A DNA stretch of 45,967 nucleotides. It comes from Synechococcaceae cyanobacterium SM2_3_2 (GTDB taxonomy: Bacteria; Cyanobacteriota; Cyanobacteriia; Thermostichales; Thermostichaceae). Location: contig JAAUUM010000009.1 of the NCBI GenBank assembly GCA_012031565.1, positions 1 to 45,967 of the forward strand, given 5' to 3'. The position numbers were made by a program, and so were the translations under genes. Shown here in pieces: positions 16,252 to 25,520 of the stretch (position 1 is the first letter of the stretch; every line of letters begins with the position of its first letter). The notes beneath the pieces are model-generated. The model did no database searches. It had not been told where the DNA came from and was given only the letters and a program-made list of their open reading frames with translations.

Positions 16252-18066
16252 TTACTCCGGCTGGATGTCCACCGTCAGCTCGTCCAAATTCCACAATGCG
16301 CCCAAGATAGGCCGGGGATCCACGCCCTCCACCCGATCCCGCACGGCGGTCAAAACCAGCGGATTAAAGGTGCCGATCAGGGGGAGTTGCTCTTGGGCAA
16401 TGATCTGGTAGCGGTCATACAGCCGCTTGCGGCTCTCAAAATCTAACTCGCGGGTGCCCTGAGCAAAGATGCTGTCGATCTCCTGCTCCCACTCCGTCAC
16501 CTCCACCCCCTCTGCCTCACTGCCGGGTTGGGATCCCAGATTCCAAAGGTGCAGACGGCCACTGCTGCGCCAGATGTTGGCCCCATTATTTGGCTCCACC
16601 CCCCCACCGCCAAAGCTGAGCAAGATCGCCTCCCATTCACGAGAGTTGATCCGCTCGATCAAGGTGTTAAAGGCAATGGGGTTGAAGTCCACCGTGATGC
16701 CAATCGCCGCCAGATCCGCCTGGATCCGGGATCCCGTCGCCTCTCGCTCATTGTTGCCCGCATTGGTCTGAAGGGTAAAACGCACCCGATTGCCCGCCTC
16801 ATCCCGTAAGAAACCATCCTCTCCATACTCAAATCCTGCCTCTAGCAGTAAAGACCGGGCCAACTCAGGATCGTAGTCATACCGAGGTGCCCCTTCTTCT
16901 GGGCTGAGATGAAATGGACTGGCGGGAGAAATGGTGTAGTGTTGCACCTGTCCCAACCCCTGCAAGACCCCATCCACCAAGCCCTGCCGGTCAAGGGCAT
17001 GAGCCACCGCCTGCCGAAACCGCAGATCTCGAAACCACCGGGAGCGTACCGGATCCACAAACGGCTGGCCAGACTCTGGCTGAGTGGCGATGGATTGGTT
17101 AAAGGCCAAAAAATTGTTGTTGAGAGTAGCTCCCAAATTGTAAATCGTGAATTGATCCCGCTCTTCTTCCTGTTTGAGCAGGCGAAAGTCACTGCCCCGC
17201 ACGTTATAGCTATCCAACTCACGGGAGCGAAATTGCAGAAATTCGGTGTCCTGAGAGTCCACCAATCGAATCACCAAATTCGGGATCCGGGGCGATGGGG
17301 CCAAGCTGGGATCCTGGTTTTTCCAGTAGTAAGGGTTGGCCTGGTAGATCACCCGTTGATTGGGGGTGTACTCGGTGATGACATAGGGGCCGCTGCTGAT
17401 GATCTGCTCCACGGGGGTTTGGATATCCCAGGTGCGTAAAAAGGCAGGATTGCCCTCGGCATCGACATCGTCGATGGCAGGCTTGAGGATATGGCGCGGC
17501 ATGATCGGGGATCCCGCCTGGATTAAAAAGGGGGCGAACGGTTCGGGCAGCACAAACTCAATGCGTCGCTGATCTAGAGCCCGCACTTGGGGCAGGGATC
17601 CCTCTTCTCCAATCCGCTGCACATCTCGGCTGGAGGTGGGGATGGCCTCATTGAAGATGATGTCATTGAAGGTGAAATCCACATCTGCCGCCGTCAAAGG
17701 CTCCCCATCCGACCAGCGCAACCCTTGCCGCAGCCTGAATACATAGGTCAGCCCATCCTCAGACTCTTCCCACCCCTCCGCCAAGTCCGGCATCGAGAGC
17801 AGGGTATCGGGATCGGTGGTGGTCAATCCCCCCATCGTGTAGGCCAACACATCGCGCGTAGCACTATCGGTAGACAAATAATAGTTAAAGCTGCTGGGAT
17901 CCGAGATTTGGCCAAACACCAGCCGATCGGTACGCACCGCCGCCACACTACACCCGCTCAACAGGCCCCAACACAGGCACACAGCCCAAACAAAACCTAG
18001 CCATCGGCAGGCGTTGGCACCTCTGGGGTTGCTGATCACAGTGCTGATCATGGGGGTGCTGATCAT
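16252..18066 (-). CDS. Peptide-type ABC transporter solute-binding lipoprotein (SBP_bac_5)
   Basis: Extracytoplasmic substrate receptor of the DppA/OppA family, about 604 aa. It starts with a lipoprotein signal (WLGFVWAVCLCWGLLSGC, lipobox LLSGC), so it should be anchored by a lipidated cysteine. The mature part shows family blocks: SDPSSFNYYLSTDSATRDVLAYTMGGL, GLTYVFRLRQGLRWSDGEPLTAADVDFTF, and FRQAVAHALDRQGLVDGVLQGLG. No permease or ATPase gene for it is adjacent, so it must pair with a transporter elsewhere. ATG 18066 has GAGGG six bases upstream; TTG 18081 is the track start. The N-terminus contains a 15-bp duplication giving MISTPMIST. It is divergent from the phosphonate transporter. 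Confidence 0.9.
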   Translation of the reverse strand: MISTPMISTVISNPRGANACRWLGFVWAVCLCWGLLSGCSVAAVRTDRLVFGQISDPSSFNYYLSTDSATRDVLAYTMGGLTTTDPDTLLSMPDLAEGWEESEDGLTYVFRLRQGLRWSDGEPLTAADVDFTFNDIIFNEAIPTSSRDVQRIGEEGSLPQVRALDQRRIEFVLPEPFAPFLIQAGSPIMPRHILKPAIDDVDAEGNPAFLRTWDIQTPVEQIISSGPYVITEYTPNQRVIYQANPYYWKNQDPSLAPSPRIPNLVIRLVDSQDTEFLQFRSRELDSYNVRGSDFRLLKQEEERDQFTIYNLGATLNNNFLAFNQSIATQPESGQPFVDPVRSRWFRDLRFRQAVAHALDRQGLVDGVLQGLGQVQHYTISPASPFHLSPEEGAPRYDYDPELARSLLLEAGFEYGEDGFLRDEAGNRVRFTLQTNAGNNEREATGSRIQADLAAIGITVDFNPIAFNTLIERINSREWEAILLSFGGGGVEPNNGANIWRSSGRLHLWNLGSQPGSEAEGVEVTEWEQEIDSIFAQGTRELDFESRKRLYDRYQIIAQEQLPLIGTFNPLVLTAVRDRVEGVDPRPILGALWNLDELTVDIQPE

Positions 18067-18070
18067 GGGG
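18041..18070. repeat. 15-bp tandem duplication at the SBP gene start
   Basis: GTGCTGATCATGGGG occurs twice in a row (18041-18055, 18056-18070). On the minus strand it duplicates the ATG start context of the SBP_bac_5 gene, offering two in-frame start codons (18066, 18051). Confidence 0.85.
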
Positions 18071-18263
18071 ATCCCTCGCAAAATCTGAGCAGTCTATCCA
18101 AGTTGTCTTAGCCCAGTTGTAGCAGTAGCTGGACTAGCCCAAAGGCCACAGCAGCACAATTCCTCTGGGATCCCCCAGTTTGACCCCCAGCCATGATGGT
18201 GGAGCCTGGGCAGAACAGTGGGGGTGGAGAGAACGACAATGACAGGGATCCCGGTTCAACCTA

Positions 18264-18304
18264 GCTAACCAAAACTTAGGGAACCATTAAAGAGCCCTTA
18301 ACCC
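18264..18304 (+). promoter_or_regulatory. Pho-box-like array: four 8-mers at exact 11-bp spacing
   Basis: GCTAACCA (18264), CTTAGGGA (18275), ATTAAAGA (18286) and CTTAACCC (18297) start exactly 11 bp apart. This is the 8-bp repeat plus 3-bp spacer geometry of the cyanobacterial PhoB/SphR box (PyTTAAPyPyT/A). The last repeat matches the consensus in 7 of 8 positions; the inner ones mostly keep the TTAA core. It lies 111 bp upstream of the phosphonate-type binding protein, within the 348-bp divergent region, and could serve either gene. Pho control is an inference. Confidence 0.55.
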
Positions 18305-18414
18305 GAGAGTTTGATCAGAGATGGTAGCGTTCGTGCAACTGGCAAAAGCAATACTCAATTTCTTCTAATTCTCTAAATTTGTCTCAAAAAGCTCTTCAAA
18401 AGGAAGGCATTACG

Positions 18415-19491
18415 ATGGCCATTCACACCCTTTTTGGCAGACGGCAGTCTTTGATGGCTGCGGCAATGTTGGTTTCTGGTCTTGTCAGCTTTGGGTCTTC
18501 GCCTCTGAATTCTTTGGCCCCAGCCCATGCTCAGCAATCCGAGAGCATCACAGTCTACACTGCCCTCGAAGACGATCAATTGGCGGTCTATCTGCCCCTG
18601 TTCGAGGAAGCTTATCCTGACATCGAAGTCAATGTGGTACGGGACTCCACCGGCATCATGACCGCCCGCCTGATGGCCGAGCAAGATAATCCTCAAGCGG
18701 ATGTGGTGTGGGGTCTGGCCGCCACTAGCCTTTTGGTGGCTGACGAAGCAGGGATGCTGGAACCCTATGCCCCAGAAGGATTGGAACGGATTGTTCCCCA
18801 ATTCCGGGATAGCAACGATCCCCCGTCTTGGGTGGGCATTGACACTTACTTCTCAGCCTTTTGTGCCAATACCGTTGAGCTGGAGCGCCAAGGCTTGCCC
18901 GTGCCCACCTCTTGGGCTGATCTGACGGATCCCGTTTATGCCGGACAAATTGTCATGCCCAACCCCGCCTCCAGTGGCACGGGTTTTCTCTCGGTGGCGG
19001 CCCTATTGCAAATGATGGGGGAAGAAGAGGGCTGGGAGTATCTGGAAGCCCTGCATGAAAACATAGCCCAATATATGCACTCGGGATCCCGGCCTTGCCG
19101 AGCTGCTGGGGCCGGTGAATATGCCATTGGCATCTCGTTTGACTATCGAGCAGTCTCTCAAAAAAATGATGGTGAGCCGATTGAGCCTGTTTTCCCGGCT
19201 GAGGGATCCGGCTGGGAAGTGGAGGCCAACGCACTAATCGCCAAATCTGAGATCAAAGATGCTGCCCGCACCTTTTTGGACTGGGCCATCTCCGATGAGA
19301 TCATGGTGGAGTATGCCAAGAGCTACCCGGTGACAGCAGCCCCCACCGATGTGCCCATTCCTGAGGGCTATCCTGCCGATCCCGTCGCTCAACTGTCGGA
19401 GTCCAACGACCTGACCTGGGCAGCGGTCAACCGTGAGCGCATCCTGGAAGAGTGGACTGAGCGCTTTGACGGCAAGTCCGAACCTCGCTAA
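18415..19491 (+). CDS. 2-Aminoethylphosphonate-type ABC transporter, periplasmic binding protein
   Basis: Periplasmic solute-binding protein, 358 aa, of the type II iron/2-AEP-like branch. A Sec signal peptide ([31 protein letters not shown], cleavage after AHA) precedes [58 protein letters not shown]. This block and [20 protein letters not shown] resemble the putative 2-aminoethylphosphonate binding family (TIGR03261); iron-binding relatives are the main alternative. ATG 18415 has AGGAAGG at good spacing, better than TTG 18379. First gene of an ATPase/permease cluster, with a Pho-box-like array upstream, which favours a phosphorus substrate. Confidence 0.8.
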   Translation: MAIHTLFGRRQSLMAAAMLVSGLVSFGSSPLNSLAPAHAQQSESITVYTALEDDQLAVYLPLFEEAYPDIEVNVVRDSTGIMTARLMAEQDNPQADVVWGLAATSLLVADEAGMLEPYAPEGLERIVPQFRDSNDPPSWVGIDTYFSAFCANTVELERQGLPVPTSWADLTDPVYAGQIVMPNPASSGTGFLSVAALLQMMGEEEGWEYLEALHENIAQYMHSGSRPCRAAGAGEYAIGISFDYRAVSQKNDGEPIEPVFPAEGSGWEVEANALIAKSEIKDAARTFLDWAISDEIMVEYAKSYPVTAAPTDVPIPEGYPADPVAQLSESNDLTWAAVNRERILEEWTERFDGKSEPR

Positions 19492-19514
19492 GCCCACCTC
19501 AGGTTCTTCCTCTT

Positions 19515-20633
19515 ATGGCCCGCGAGCTGCTGCAACCTCAATCCTCTGCCCCAGCCTCTGGTGCTGAAACGGCTGTGATCCAGGATCCCTATCTGTCTAT
19601 CCGGCAGGTGAGCAAATCCTTTGGTTCGTTTGTTGCTCTTGAGGGCATCGATCTAGAGGTGAACCCAGGGGAGTTCATTTGTCTGCTGGGGCCTTCGGGC
19701 TGTGGCAAGACGACACTGTTGCGGATCATCGCGGGCCTGGAGACCCCTGATAGCGGCCAGATTTGGCAGGATGGCCGAGATATCACCCCGCTGCCCCCCT
19801 CTCGGCGGGATTTTGGCATTGTGTTTCAGTCCTACGCGCTATTTCCCAACCTGACTGCTGAGCAGAATGTGGCCTATGGTCTGGTGAATGCCGGGATCCC
19901 TAAGCCCGAACGGCAGCGACGGGTGGCGGAGTTGTTGGAGTTGGTGGGGCTGACGGGCATAGGGGGCAACTATCCGGCCCAACTGTCGGGAGGACAGCAG
20001 CAGCGCATCGCTTTGGCTCGGGCTTTGGCCCTCAGTCCCGGCTTATTGCTCTTGGATGAGCCTCTGTCGGCCTTGGATGCCCAGGTGCGGGGATCCCTGC
20101 GCTCAGAGATCACCCAATTGCAAAAATGCTTGGGGGTCACCACCGTCATGGTCACCCACGACCAGATTGAAGCCCTGACGATGGCCGATCGGGTGGTGGT
20201 GATGGCCAAGGGATCCATCGCCCAGGTGGGATCCCCGCTGTCCATTTATCGAGATCCCGCCAATCCCTTTGTGGCCCAGTTCATCGGATCCATGAACTTT
20301 TTGCCAGCTGAGGTAACGGGATCCCAGCGAGTGCTGTGTGGTGGGGTGGAGCTGATGGTGAATTCACTGCTAGAGACGCTACGGCCAGGACAGTCTGTGC
20401 AGGTGGCGATCCGACCGGAGGATATTCGGCTGAGAGAGCAGCCCGGTGCCAATACCTTAACGATGCAGCTCCAGCAGCAGGAGTTTCTCGGATCCTTTTG
20501 TCGGCTGCATCTGCTGAGTGAAGCAGGGATCCCGGTGTTGGTGGATATCCCGCCGGAGCAGTGGGGACAGATCCCAGACGGACAACATTGGATCCAATTG
20601 CCCGCCGAGCGGATCCAGGTTTTTGAGTGCTAG
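19515..20633 (+). CDS. 2-AEP-type ABC transporter, ATP-binding protein
   Basis: Cytosolic ATPase of the same importer, 372 aa. All nucleotide-binding motifs are intact: Walker A GPSGCGKTT (~residue 58), Q-loop VFQSYALFPNLT, signature LSGGQQQRIALARAL, Walker B LLLLDEPLSALD, and H-loop VMVTHDQIEAL. A C-terminal TOBE-like domain (~260-370: MNFLPAEVTGSQRV...VAIRPEDIRL) is typical of the MalK/PotA/FbpC class. It starts 23 bp after the binding protein, so the two are co-transcribed. The permease gene is separated from it by an antisense gene. Confidence 0.9.
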   Translation: MARELLQPQSSAPASGAETAVIQDPYLSIRQVSKSFGSFVALEGIDLEVNPGEFICLLGPSGCGKTTLLRIIAGLETPDSGQIWQDGRDITPLPPSRRDFGIVFQSYALFPNLTAEQNVAYGLVNAGIPKPERQRRVAELLELVGLTGIGGNYPAQLSGGQQQRIALARALALSPGLLLLDEPLSALDAQVRGSLRSEITQLQKCLGVTTVMVTHDQIEALTMADRVVVMAKGSIAQVGSPLSIYRDPANPFVAQFIGSMNFLPAEVTGSQRVLCGGVELMVNSLLETLRPGQSVQVAIRPEDIRLREQPGANTLTMQLQQQEFLGSFCRLHLLSEAGIPVLVDIPPEQWGQIPDGQHWIQLPAERIQVFEC

Positions 20634-20639
20634 ACATCT

Positions 20640-20987
20640 TTATGATCTGTCGACATCAGGCTGTGGGGGATGCTGGTTGCGAATCAGATAACGCAATTCA
20701 TCTAAGAGAACATCAAAGCGTTGATCTTGTTCTACCTGTCGGTGCCTGATCTGTTCCATTTCCGCTTCGTGCTGATCCATCCGTTCCCACGATTGCCGCA
20801 TCATGTCAGAGAGCAGCCCAATCTGAGCCTGAGTACCCAACTGAGCGAGCTGCAACTTTTTTTGATTATTTTGAAACTGCCTTTGATTTTCTTTAATTTC
20901 TCCTAGTCCCTGAGTACTCGCTTCTGAAACTCGTTCAATGGCAGAAGCAAGTCGGGCAAAGTTGTCATTTAAGTCCTCATTGGTCAT
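20640..20987 (-). CDS. Small coiled-coil protein, antisense inside the phosphonate cluster
   Basis: 115-aa, strongly helical, charged and Gln-rich protein ([85 protein letters not shown]). It resembles the many short cyanobacterial coiled-coil proteins of unknown function. The codon use looks more AT-rich than its neighbours, especially at 20860-20920. It lies between the ATPase and permease genes on the opposite strand; its stop is 6 bp after the ATPase stop and its start is 40 bp before the permease ATG. It may be a later insertion into the operon. Real gene likely; role unknown. Confidence 0.65.
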   Translation of the reverse strand: MTNEDLNDNFARLASAIERVSEASTQGLGEIKENQRQFQNNQKKLQLAQLGTQAQIGLLSDMMRQSWERMDQHEAEMEQIRHRQVEQDQRFDVLLDELRYLIRNQHPPQPDVDRS

Positions 20988-21027
20988 TCCTTGTCTCTCA
21001 CAAAACTGTGGATCTGGAGCCTATACT

Positions 21028-22671
21028 ATGACTTCCCAACCCCGGCTTCAACCAGACCAAACTTCCTCTGCGGATACCAAGGGATCCCTGGATAGCCCCC
21101 CAAAAACCCTCGTCACTGGCGAGGATTGGATGGCGCGGGGCTTAGTGCTGCTGATCGCCCTCTGGCTACTGGTGTCGGTGGCACTGCCGCTCTATCAAAT
21201 CCTCAGCCGCAGCTTTGTAGACAACGCGGGAGCCTGGGTGGGATGGGCCAACTATCAGCGCTATTTCGGCACCCCTCGACTGGCGGATTCCTTTAGCCAC
21301 AGTCTCTATGTTTCCATCGTCAGCACCTTGATCTCGGTGGGATTGGCCTTTGGCTACGCCTATGGTCTGACCCGCACTTGTATGCCCGCCAAGGGGATCT
21401 TTCGCCTCTTGGCCCTAATGCCCCTCTACTTGCCCTCACTGGCCCATGCCATCGGGCTGATCTATCTATTTGGCAATCAAGGGGTGGTGACAACAGGGTT
21501 CTTTGGGCTGTTGCCCCGGATGCCGATCGGTCTGTATGGCCCCACTGGGATCATTTTGGGGGAGAGCATCTACTGCTTCCCACAGGCGGTGTTGATCTTG
21601 ACCACAGCCTTGCTACTGGCGGATGGGCGCTTGTTTGAGGCCAGTGTGGCGCTGCGGGCTCCCGCTTGGCGTACCTTCTGGACGGTGACGCTGCCGGGGA
21701 TCAAATTTGGTCTGGTCAGCGCTCTTTTTGTCTGTTTCACCCTAGTCTTTACCGACTTTGGCGTCCCAAAAGTGGTGGGGGGCAACTATAACGTCTTGGC
21801 CACAGATATCTATCGCCAGGTGATTGGCCAGCAAAACTTCACGATGGGTGCCACCATCAGTGTGCTGATGCTGATCCCGACGGTGATCGCGTTTATCATC
21901 GACCGGATCGTACAGCGGCAACAGGTGGCAATGGTGGGATCTCGGATCGTGCCCTACCAGCCCCGGCCTCATGCGTGGGTCGATCGCCTCTTTTTGGCAT
22001 TTTGCACCCTGATCGCCTTCTTGGTGGTGACGGTGCTGCTGACGTTGGCCATTGCCTCACTGATCGATGTCTGGCCCTATCAACTGGGCTTGAGTTTGCG
22101 TCACTGGGATCTCAATCAAGCGGCGGGGGGTGGATACCAGGCGTTTTGGAATAGCCTACGCATGTCGTTTTACTCCGCCATTGTGGGCACAGGACTGGTC
22201 TTTAGCAGTGCTTATGTCATTGAAAAATGTCGGCCTTGGCCTCGTTTGCGCCAGTTGGCTTATTTTGCCTCGACGCTGCCGGTGGCGCTGCCTGGATTGG
22301 TGTTGGGGCTGGCCTACATCTTCTTTTTCAACGCTCCCGTGTGGCGGTTGTGGGGGCTAGAGATGGCCAATCCCTTTCACGGCCTCTACAACACCATGGC
22401 TCTATTGGTGATCTGCAATGTCATCCACTTCTATACCGTCAGTTTTTTGACCGCAACAACCACATTGCGACAGTTGGATCCCGAGTTTGAGTCGGTGGCC
22501 ACTTCGATGGGGGTGCCCTTTTACCGGACGTTTTATCAAGTGACGACGCCGTTGTGTCTGCCTGCCCTATTGCAAATCGGCTTTTATCTCTTCGTCATGT
22601 CGATGGTGACGGTGTCGGCGGTGATATTTTTGTATCCCCGCAGCTGCGGCTGGCGTCGGTGGCGGTGGTGA
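21028..22671 (+). CDS. 2-AEP-type ABC transporter permease, frameshifted near the 3' end
   Basis: Double-length inner-membrane permease with two fused BPD_transp_1 units. About twelve hydrophobic segments and two EAA loops are visible: [25 protein letters not shown] and [27 protein letters not shown]. It fits the 2-AEP permease family (TIGR03262). ATG 21028 has GGAG nine bases upstream; the track start 20938 overlaps the antisense gene. The open frame ends in the unrelated sequence [12 protein letters not shown], while the expected C-terminus ([25 protein letters not shown]) continues in the next frame. One missing C in the CCCC run at 22636-22639 would explain this. As read, the last membrane helix is lost, so the product may be inactive. 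Confidence 0.85.
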   Translation: MTSQPRLQPDQTSSADTKGSLDSPPKTLVTGEDWMARGLVLLIALWLLVSVALPLYQILSRSFVDNAGAWVGWANYQRYFGTPRLADSFSHSLYVSIVSTLISVGLAFGYAYGLTRTCMPAKGIFRLLALMPLYLPSLAHAIGLIYLFGNQGVVTTGFFGLLPRMPIGLYGPTGIILGESIYCFPQAVLILTTALLLADGRLFEASVALRAPAWRTFWTVTLPGIKFGLVSALFVCFTLVFTDFGVPKVVGGNYNVLATDIYRQVIGQQNFTMGATISVLMLIPTVIAFIIDRIVQRQQVAMVGSRIVPYQPRPHAWVDRLFLAFCTLIAFLVVTVLLTLAIASLIDVWPYQLGLSLRHWDLNQAAGGGYQAFWNSLRMSFYSAIVGTGLVFSSAYVIEKCRPWPRLRQLAYFASTLPVALPGLVLGLAYIFFFNAPVWRLWGLEMANPFHGLYNTMALLVICNVIHFYTVSFLTATTTLRQLDPEFESVATSMGVPFYRTFYQVTTPLCLPALLQIGFYLFVMSMVTVSAVIFLYPRSCGWRRWRW

Positions 22672-22811
22672 ATATGGATGATGCCGGCAATACAGCGTCT
22701 GCGGCGGCGATGTCGACCTTGATTGTGCTGGCTAGCTTGGCGGTGCAGATCTTATATGGAGCTGCCACCCGAGGGATCCAACGGCGTACCCAGGCTTGGA
22801 AACAACGATAG
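22636..22811 (+). pseudogene. Out-of-frame C-terminal part of the permease
   Basis: Continuation of the permease in the frame one base back: [58 protein letters not shown]. It supplies the last membrane helix and basic tail expected for this family. It has no start or ribosome site of its own, so I read it as the displaced 3' end of the same gene and not a separate one. Confidence 0.8.
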
Positions 22812-22889
22812 TTTTCAAATGCTAGTTCTCAGCAGACAGGCGAGCTGAGCAGAATAACTCTTACCTCCGTATTTTCTCTTAGGGGATTT

Positions 22890-23492
22890 CTATCCCAGTT
22901 GAAGCAGCACTTGGTCTTTTCCATCCTGCTCTTGTAAGTGCACTCGGATGGAGTCCTGAGGCTGGGTTTCTAGCCGCAACCCCACATAGTCGGGCTGAAT
23001 GGGAAACTCCCGGTGGCCCCGATCCACCAAGACCGCCAGCCGCACTAGGCGGGGACGACCAAAGTGAAACAGCGCATCCATCGCCGCCCGGATCGTCCGC
23101 CCCCGAAAGATCACATCATCCACCAACACCACGGGCCGGTCGGTCAAATCGCAGGGCATGGTGCTGCGGTCAGGGGTGCGTAAACCGCGCTGGCGCAGGT
23201 CATCTCGAAAGAAGGTGATATCCAGGGATCCCACCCCCGGCGAAATGCCCGTGAGTTGTAGCAGCTGTTGCCCCAGTCGATGGGCCAAGGGCACCCCCCG
23301 CGTTCGGATCCCGATCAACACCACAGCAGCAATATCGGCATGATCAGATTGCATCTGCTCGGCCAGATCCCAGATCGCCTGCTGAATCTCAGGGGATCCC
23401 ATCAGTTGGACGCTAGATCCTGGCTGGGGGTTGGATCCAGTTACTAGGCCAGATTCGGTGATGGATTCAGATTCGGTGATGGAGTTAGACAT
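22890..23492 (-). CDS. pyrR: PyrR: pyrimidine regulator / uracil phosphoribosyltransferase
   Basis: Member of the type I PRTase family. PyrR proteins convert uracil and PRPP to UMP, and in many bacteria bind pyr mRNA to attenuate it. About 200 aa. The PRPP loop VVLVDDVIFRGRTIRAAMDALFHFGRP, IGIRTRGVPLAHRL and the tail VLVDRGHREFPIQPDYVG match PyrR rather than plain Upp. I start at 23492 (MSNSITES); the longer track start (23612) is possible but unlike the family. The N-terminal 30 residues contain a duplicated ITESESITESG stretch from a local DNA repeat. No pyr gene or obvious PyrR-binding leader is adjacent. Confidence 0.88.
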   Translation of the reverse strand: MSNSITESESITESGLVTGSNPQPGSSVQLMGSPEIQQAIWDLAEQMQSDHADIAAVVLIGIRTRGVPLAHRLGQQLLQLTGISPGVGSLDITFFRDDLRQRGLRTPDRSTMPCDLTDRPVVLVDDVIFRGRTIRAAMDALFHFGRPRLVRLAVLVDRGHREFPIQPDYVGLRLETQPQDSIRVHLQEQDGKDQVLLQLG

Positions 23493-23984
23493 GGCGGGTT
23501 CAATCGCATGAGGAGGATGCAGAGACTTGTCTTGATCGTCAGGTTGTGTCGTACCCTGATCCATCCAGTTACACCAGATAGCCGCAGCACGAATGGACGC
23601 ATTGTATTGCACTCTATTGAGTTCTCACCAGAACCGCAGATGACACTGAGATCGAGAGCAAGATCACCAGCGCCCGCAAAAGGTGAAGTCTTGCCCCCAG
23701 CGGCGGCACATCCTTTAGTGCCCAGCCTTTAGTGCCCAGCCTTTAGTGCCCAGCTTGTATTCCCAGGTTTTATCCCCCTGATACTCCTTGGCTAAGATCT
23801 CCCTACCATTGGGTAGTTGGGCAAGGGGCGTAAGCCATTGGTTTCTAGTTAGTCGATTGATGCTGCAGGGCACTAGATTCTTGCTTACCGGAGGTCTGCA
23901 AGGCTACAGACAGTGGGATCCTTACCCGAGTGTATTTTCTGATACTTCGATCCGATTGGGAATCAATCACAGTAGTTTGGGATC
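23493..23984. other. Gene-free 492-bp gap
   Basis: Divergent gap between pyrR and the PAS/GAF sensor gene. Apart from a 14-bp tandem array at 23712-23753 and a single GGGATCC-type site near 23917, I see nothing codable or structured. The track ORFs here are short and unconvincing. Confidence 0.5.
23712..23753. repeat. 14-bp tandem repeat, 3 perfect copies
   Basis: CCTTTAGTGCCCAG is repeated three times without a mismatch in the pyrR / sensor-gene gap. Confidence 0.92.
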
Positions 23985-25520
23985 ATGTTTCGCCGCAGGT
24001 CTGTTTTGATTTTTCAGCCCTCTCGCCCGCACGAGATCTTAGATACGGGGAAAAAACCTGCTGATTCTATGGCTGACTTTTGGTCTCCTCGGCTTCTCTA
24101 TCGAGGGCGTCCGGTGGCGGGTCGCTCCCAGGCCATTTTGCACACCCTGTTCGAGAGCGTCAACGAAGGTCTGTTCATTCTGGATACCACCCCCCAGGGT
24201 TTTATCTTCAAAGCCTGTAACCCAGCCTTTGCCCAATGGATGGGATTGGCTCCCCAAGCCCTCAACAACGTGGATCCCAGGGAAGCTCTGCCCATTGATA
24301 TTGCCGGAGCCTTTTATGACAATGGCCACCAGTGCTTGAGCCAAAAAGTATCGGTTCGCTTTCAGGCCACCATCCACAGCCGCAGCCTGATCGTGACCCT
24401 ATCGCCGGTGTTAGAGGAAGATGCTCCGGTGCAGCAGATGGTGGGAGCGTGCCAAGACATCACCGATTTGAAAGTGGCGGAAGCCATGCTCCAGCGCAGC
24501 CAATTGCGCCTGCAACGGCAAAATCAAACCCTGATGCAGTTGGCCCACAATCAAGCCTTGGCCTCAGGCAATCTCAATGAGGCGCTCCATCAGATCACCG
24601 AAGCCGCTGCTGAGATCATTGAGGTGGAGCGGGTGGGAGTCTGGCTGTATAACCCCGAACGGACAAAGTTGGTTTGTATCGATCTCTATGATCGGAGCCT
24701 ACAAGCCCACCGCGAAGCCAAGCCGCTCGATGTGCAGGTTTACCCGGCCTATTTTGAGGCTCTGCAAAATGAACGGGCCATTGCCGCTGCCGATGTGCTG
24801 ACGGATCCCCGCACCCATGAGTTGGGCAAATCCTATTTACTAGGATCTGAAATCCGGGCTTTGTTGGACGCACCGGTGCGGTTGGGGGGGCGCGTGGTGG
24901 GGGTGATCTGCCATGAGCACACTGGGGGATCCCGAGCCTGGGTCGGAGAAGAGCTGGCCTTTGCGGGATCGGTGGCGGATTTGGTCACGTTGGCCCTAGA
25001 AGCCTCCGAGCGGCAGCAGGCGGAGCAAGCTCTGCGGCGGGCGGAAGAACGCTATCGGATTTTCTTTGAGGAGGCCATCGAAGGCATCTTCTTTACCACC
25101 GCCACGGGTCAGTGTGTATCAGCGAACCCTATGCTGGCCAAAATCTTGGGTTACGAGTCACCAGGGGAGTTGATTGAACATCTCACCGATGTCTCTCGTC
25201 AGCTCTACGTGGATCCCCAGCGACGGCAGGAGTTTCTCCGCCAAATTGACGAAAATGGGGCTGTCTGGGGCTTTGAGTCAGCGGTGTACTGTAAAGATGG
25301 CAGCACCACCTGGATCAGTGAGAACACACGGGCGGTGAGGGATAGCAACGGCATTCTGATGGGCTATGAAGGTACGGTCGAAAACATTACTGCCCGCAGA
25401 CGGGATCAGGCCATCATCGAATACATGGCCTATTTTGACAGTTTGACCGGGTTGGCCAACCGAGAACGATTTGATCAAGATCTGGAGGAAGCGTGCTCCA
25501 GGCGCAAGGCCAAGATCTGA
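23985..25520 (+). CDS. PAS-GAF-PAS sensor with start of GGDEF, frameshifted
   Basis: N-terminal two thirds of a cyclic-di-GMP turnover protein. PAS1 lies at residues ~50-160 (LFESVNEGLFILDTTPQGFIFKACNPAF). GAF lies at ~185-345 (ASGNLNEALHQITEAAAEIIEVERVGVWLY). PAS2 plus PAC lie at ~360-480 (RYRIFFEEAIEGIFFTTATGQCVSANP...GYEGTVENITARRRDQ). The GGDEF opening follows (YMAYFDSLTGLANRERFDQDLEEA). The frame then ends at CSRRKAKI, while the GGDEF domain continues one frame back in the next ORF. The GAF lacks the cyanobacteriochrome Cys-His motif. No membrane segment, so a cytosolic sensor. ATG 23985 is used; ATG 24069 is possible. Confidence 0.85.
   Translation: MFRRRSVLIFQPSRPHEILDTGKKPADSMADFWSPRLLYRGRPVAGRSQAILHTLFESVNEGLFILDTTPQGFIFKACNPAFAQWMGLAPQALNNVDPREALPIDIAGAFYDNGHQCLSQKVSVRFQATIHSRSLIVTLSPVLEEDAPVQQMVGACQDITDLKVAEAMLQRSQLRLQRQNQTLMQLAHNQALASGNLNEALHQITEAAAEIIEVERVGVWLYNPERTKLVCIDLYDRSLQAHREAKPLDVQVYPAYFEALQNERAIAAADVLTDPRTHELGKSYLLGSEIRALLDAPVRLGGRVVGVICHEHTGGSRAWVGEELAFAGSVADLVTLALEASERQQAEQALRRAEERYRIFFEEAIEGIFFTTATGQCVSANPMLAKILGYESPGELIEHLTDVSRQLYVDPQRRQEFLRQIDENGAVWGFESAVYCKDGSTTWISENTRAVRDSNGILMGYEGTVENITARRRDQAIIEYMAYFDSLTGLANRERFDQDLEEACSRRKAKI

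Noticed and set aside
20246-20637. Minus-strand ORFs within the ATPase C-terminus
   Set aside because: Shadows of the TOBE-like domain; Arg/Ser/Pro-rich with no motifs.
22621-22640. Programmed -1 frameshift in the permease (A TTT TTG slippery site)
   Set aside because: The heptamer does not allow full P-site re-pairing, and no downstream stimulator hairpin is obvious; a lost C in CCCC gives a more family-like join.
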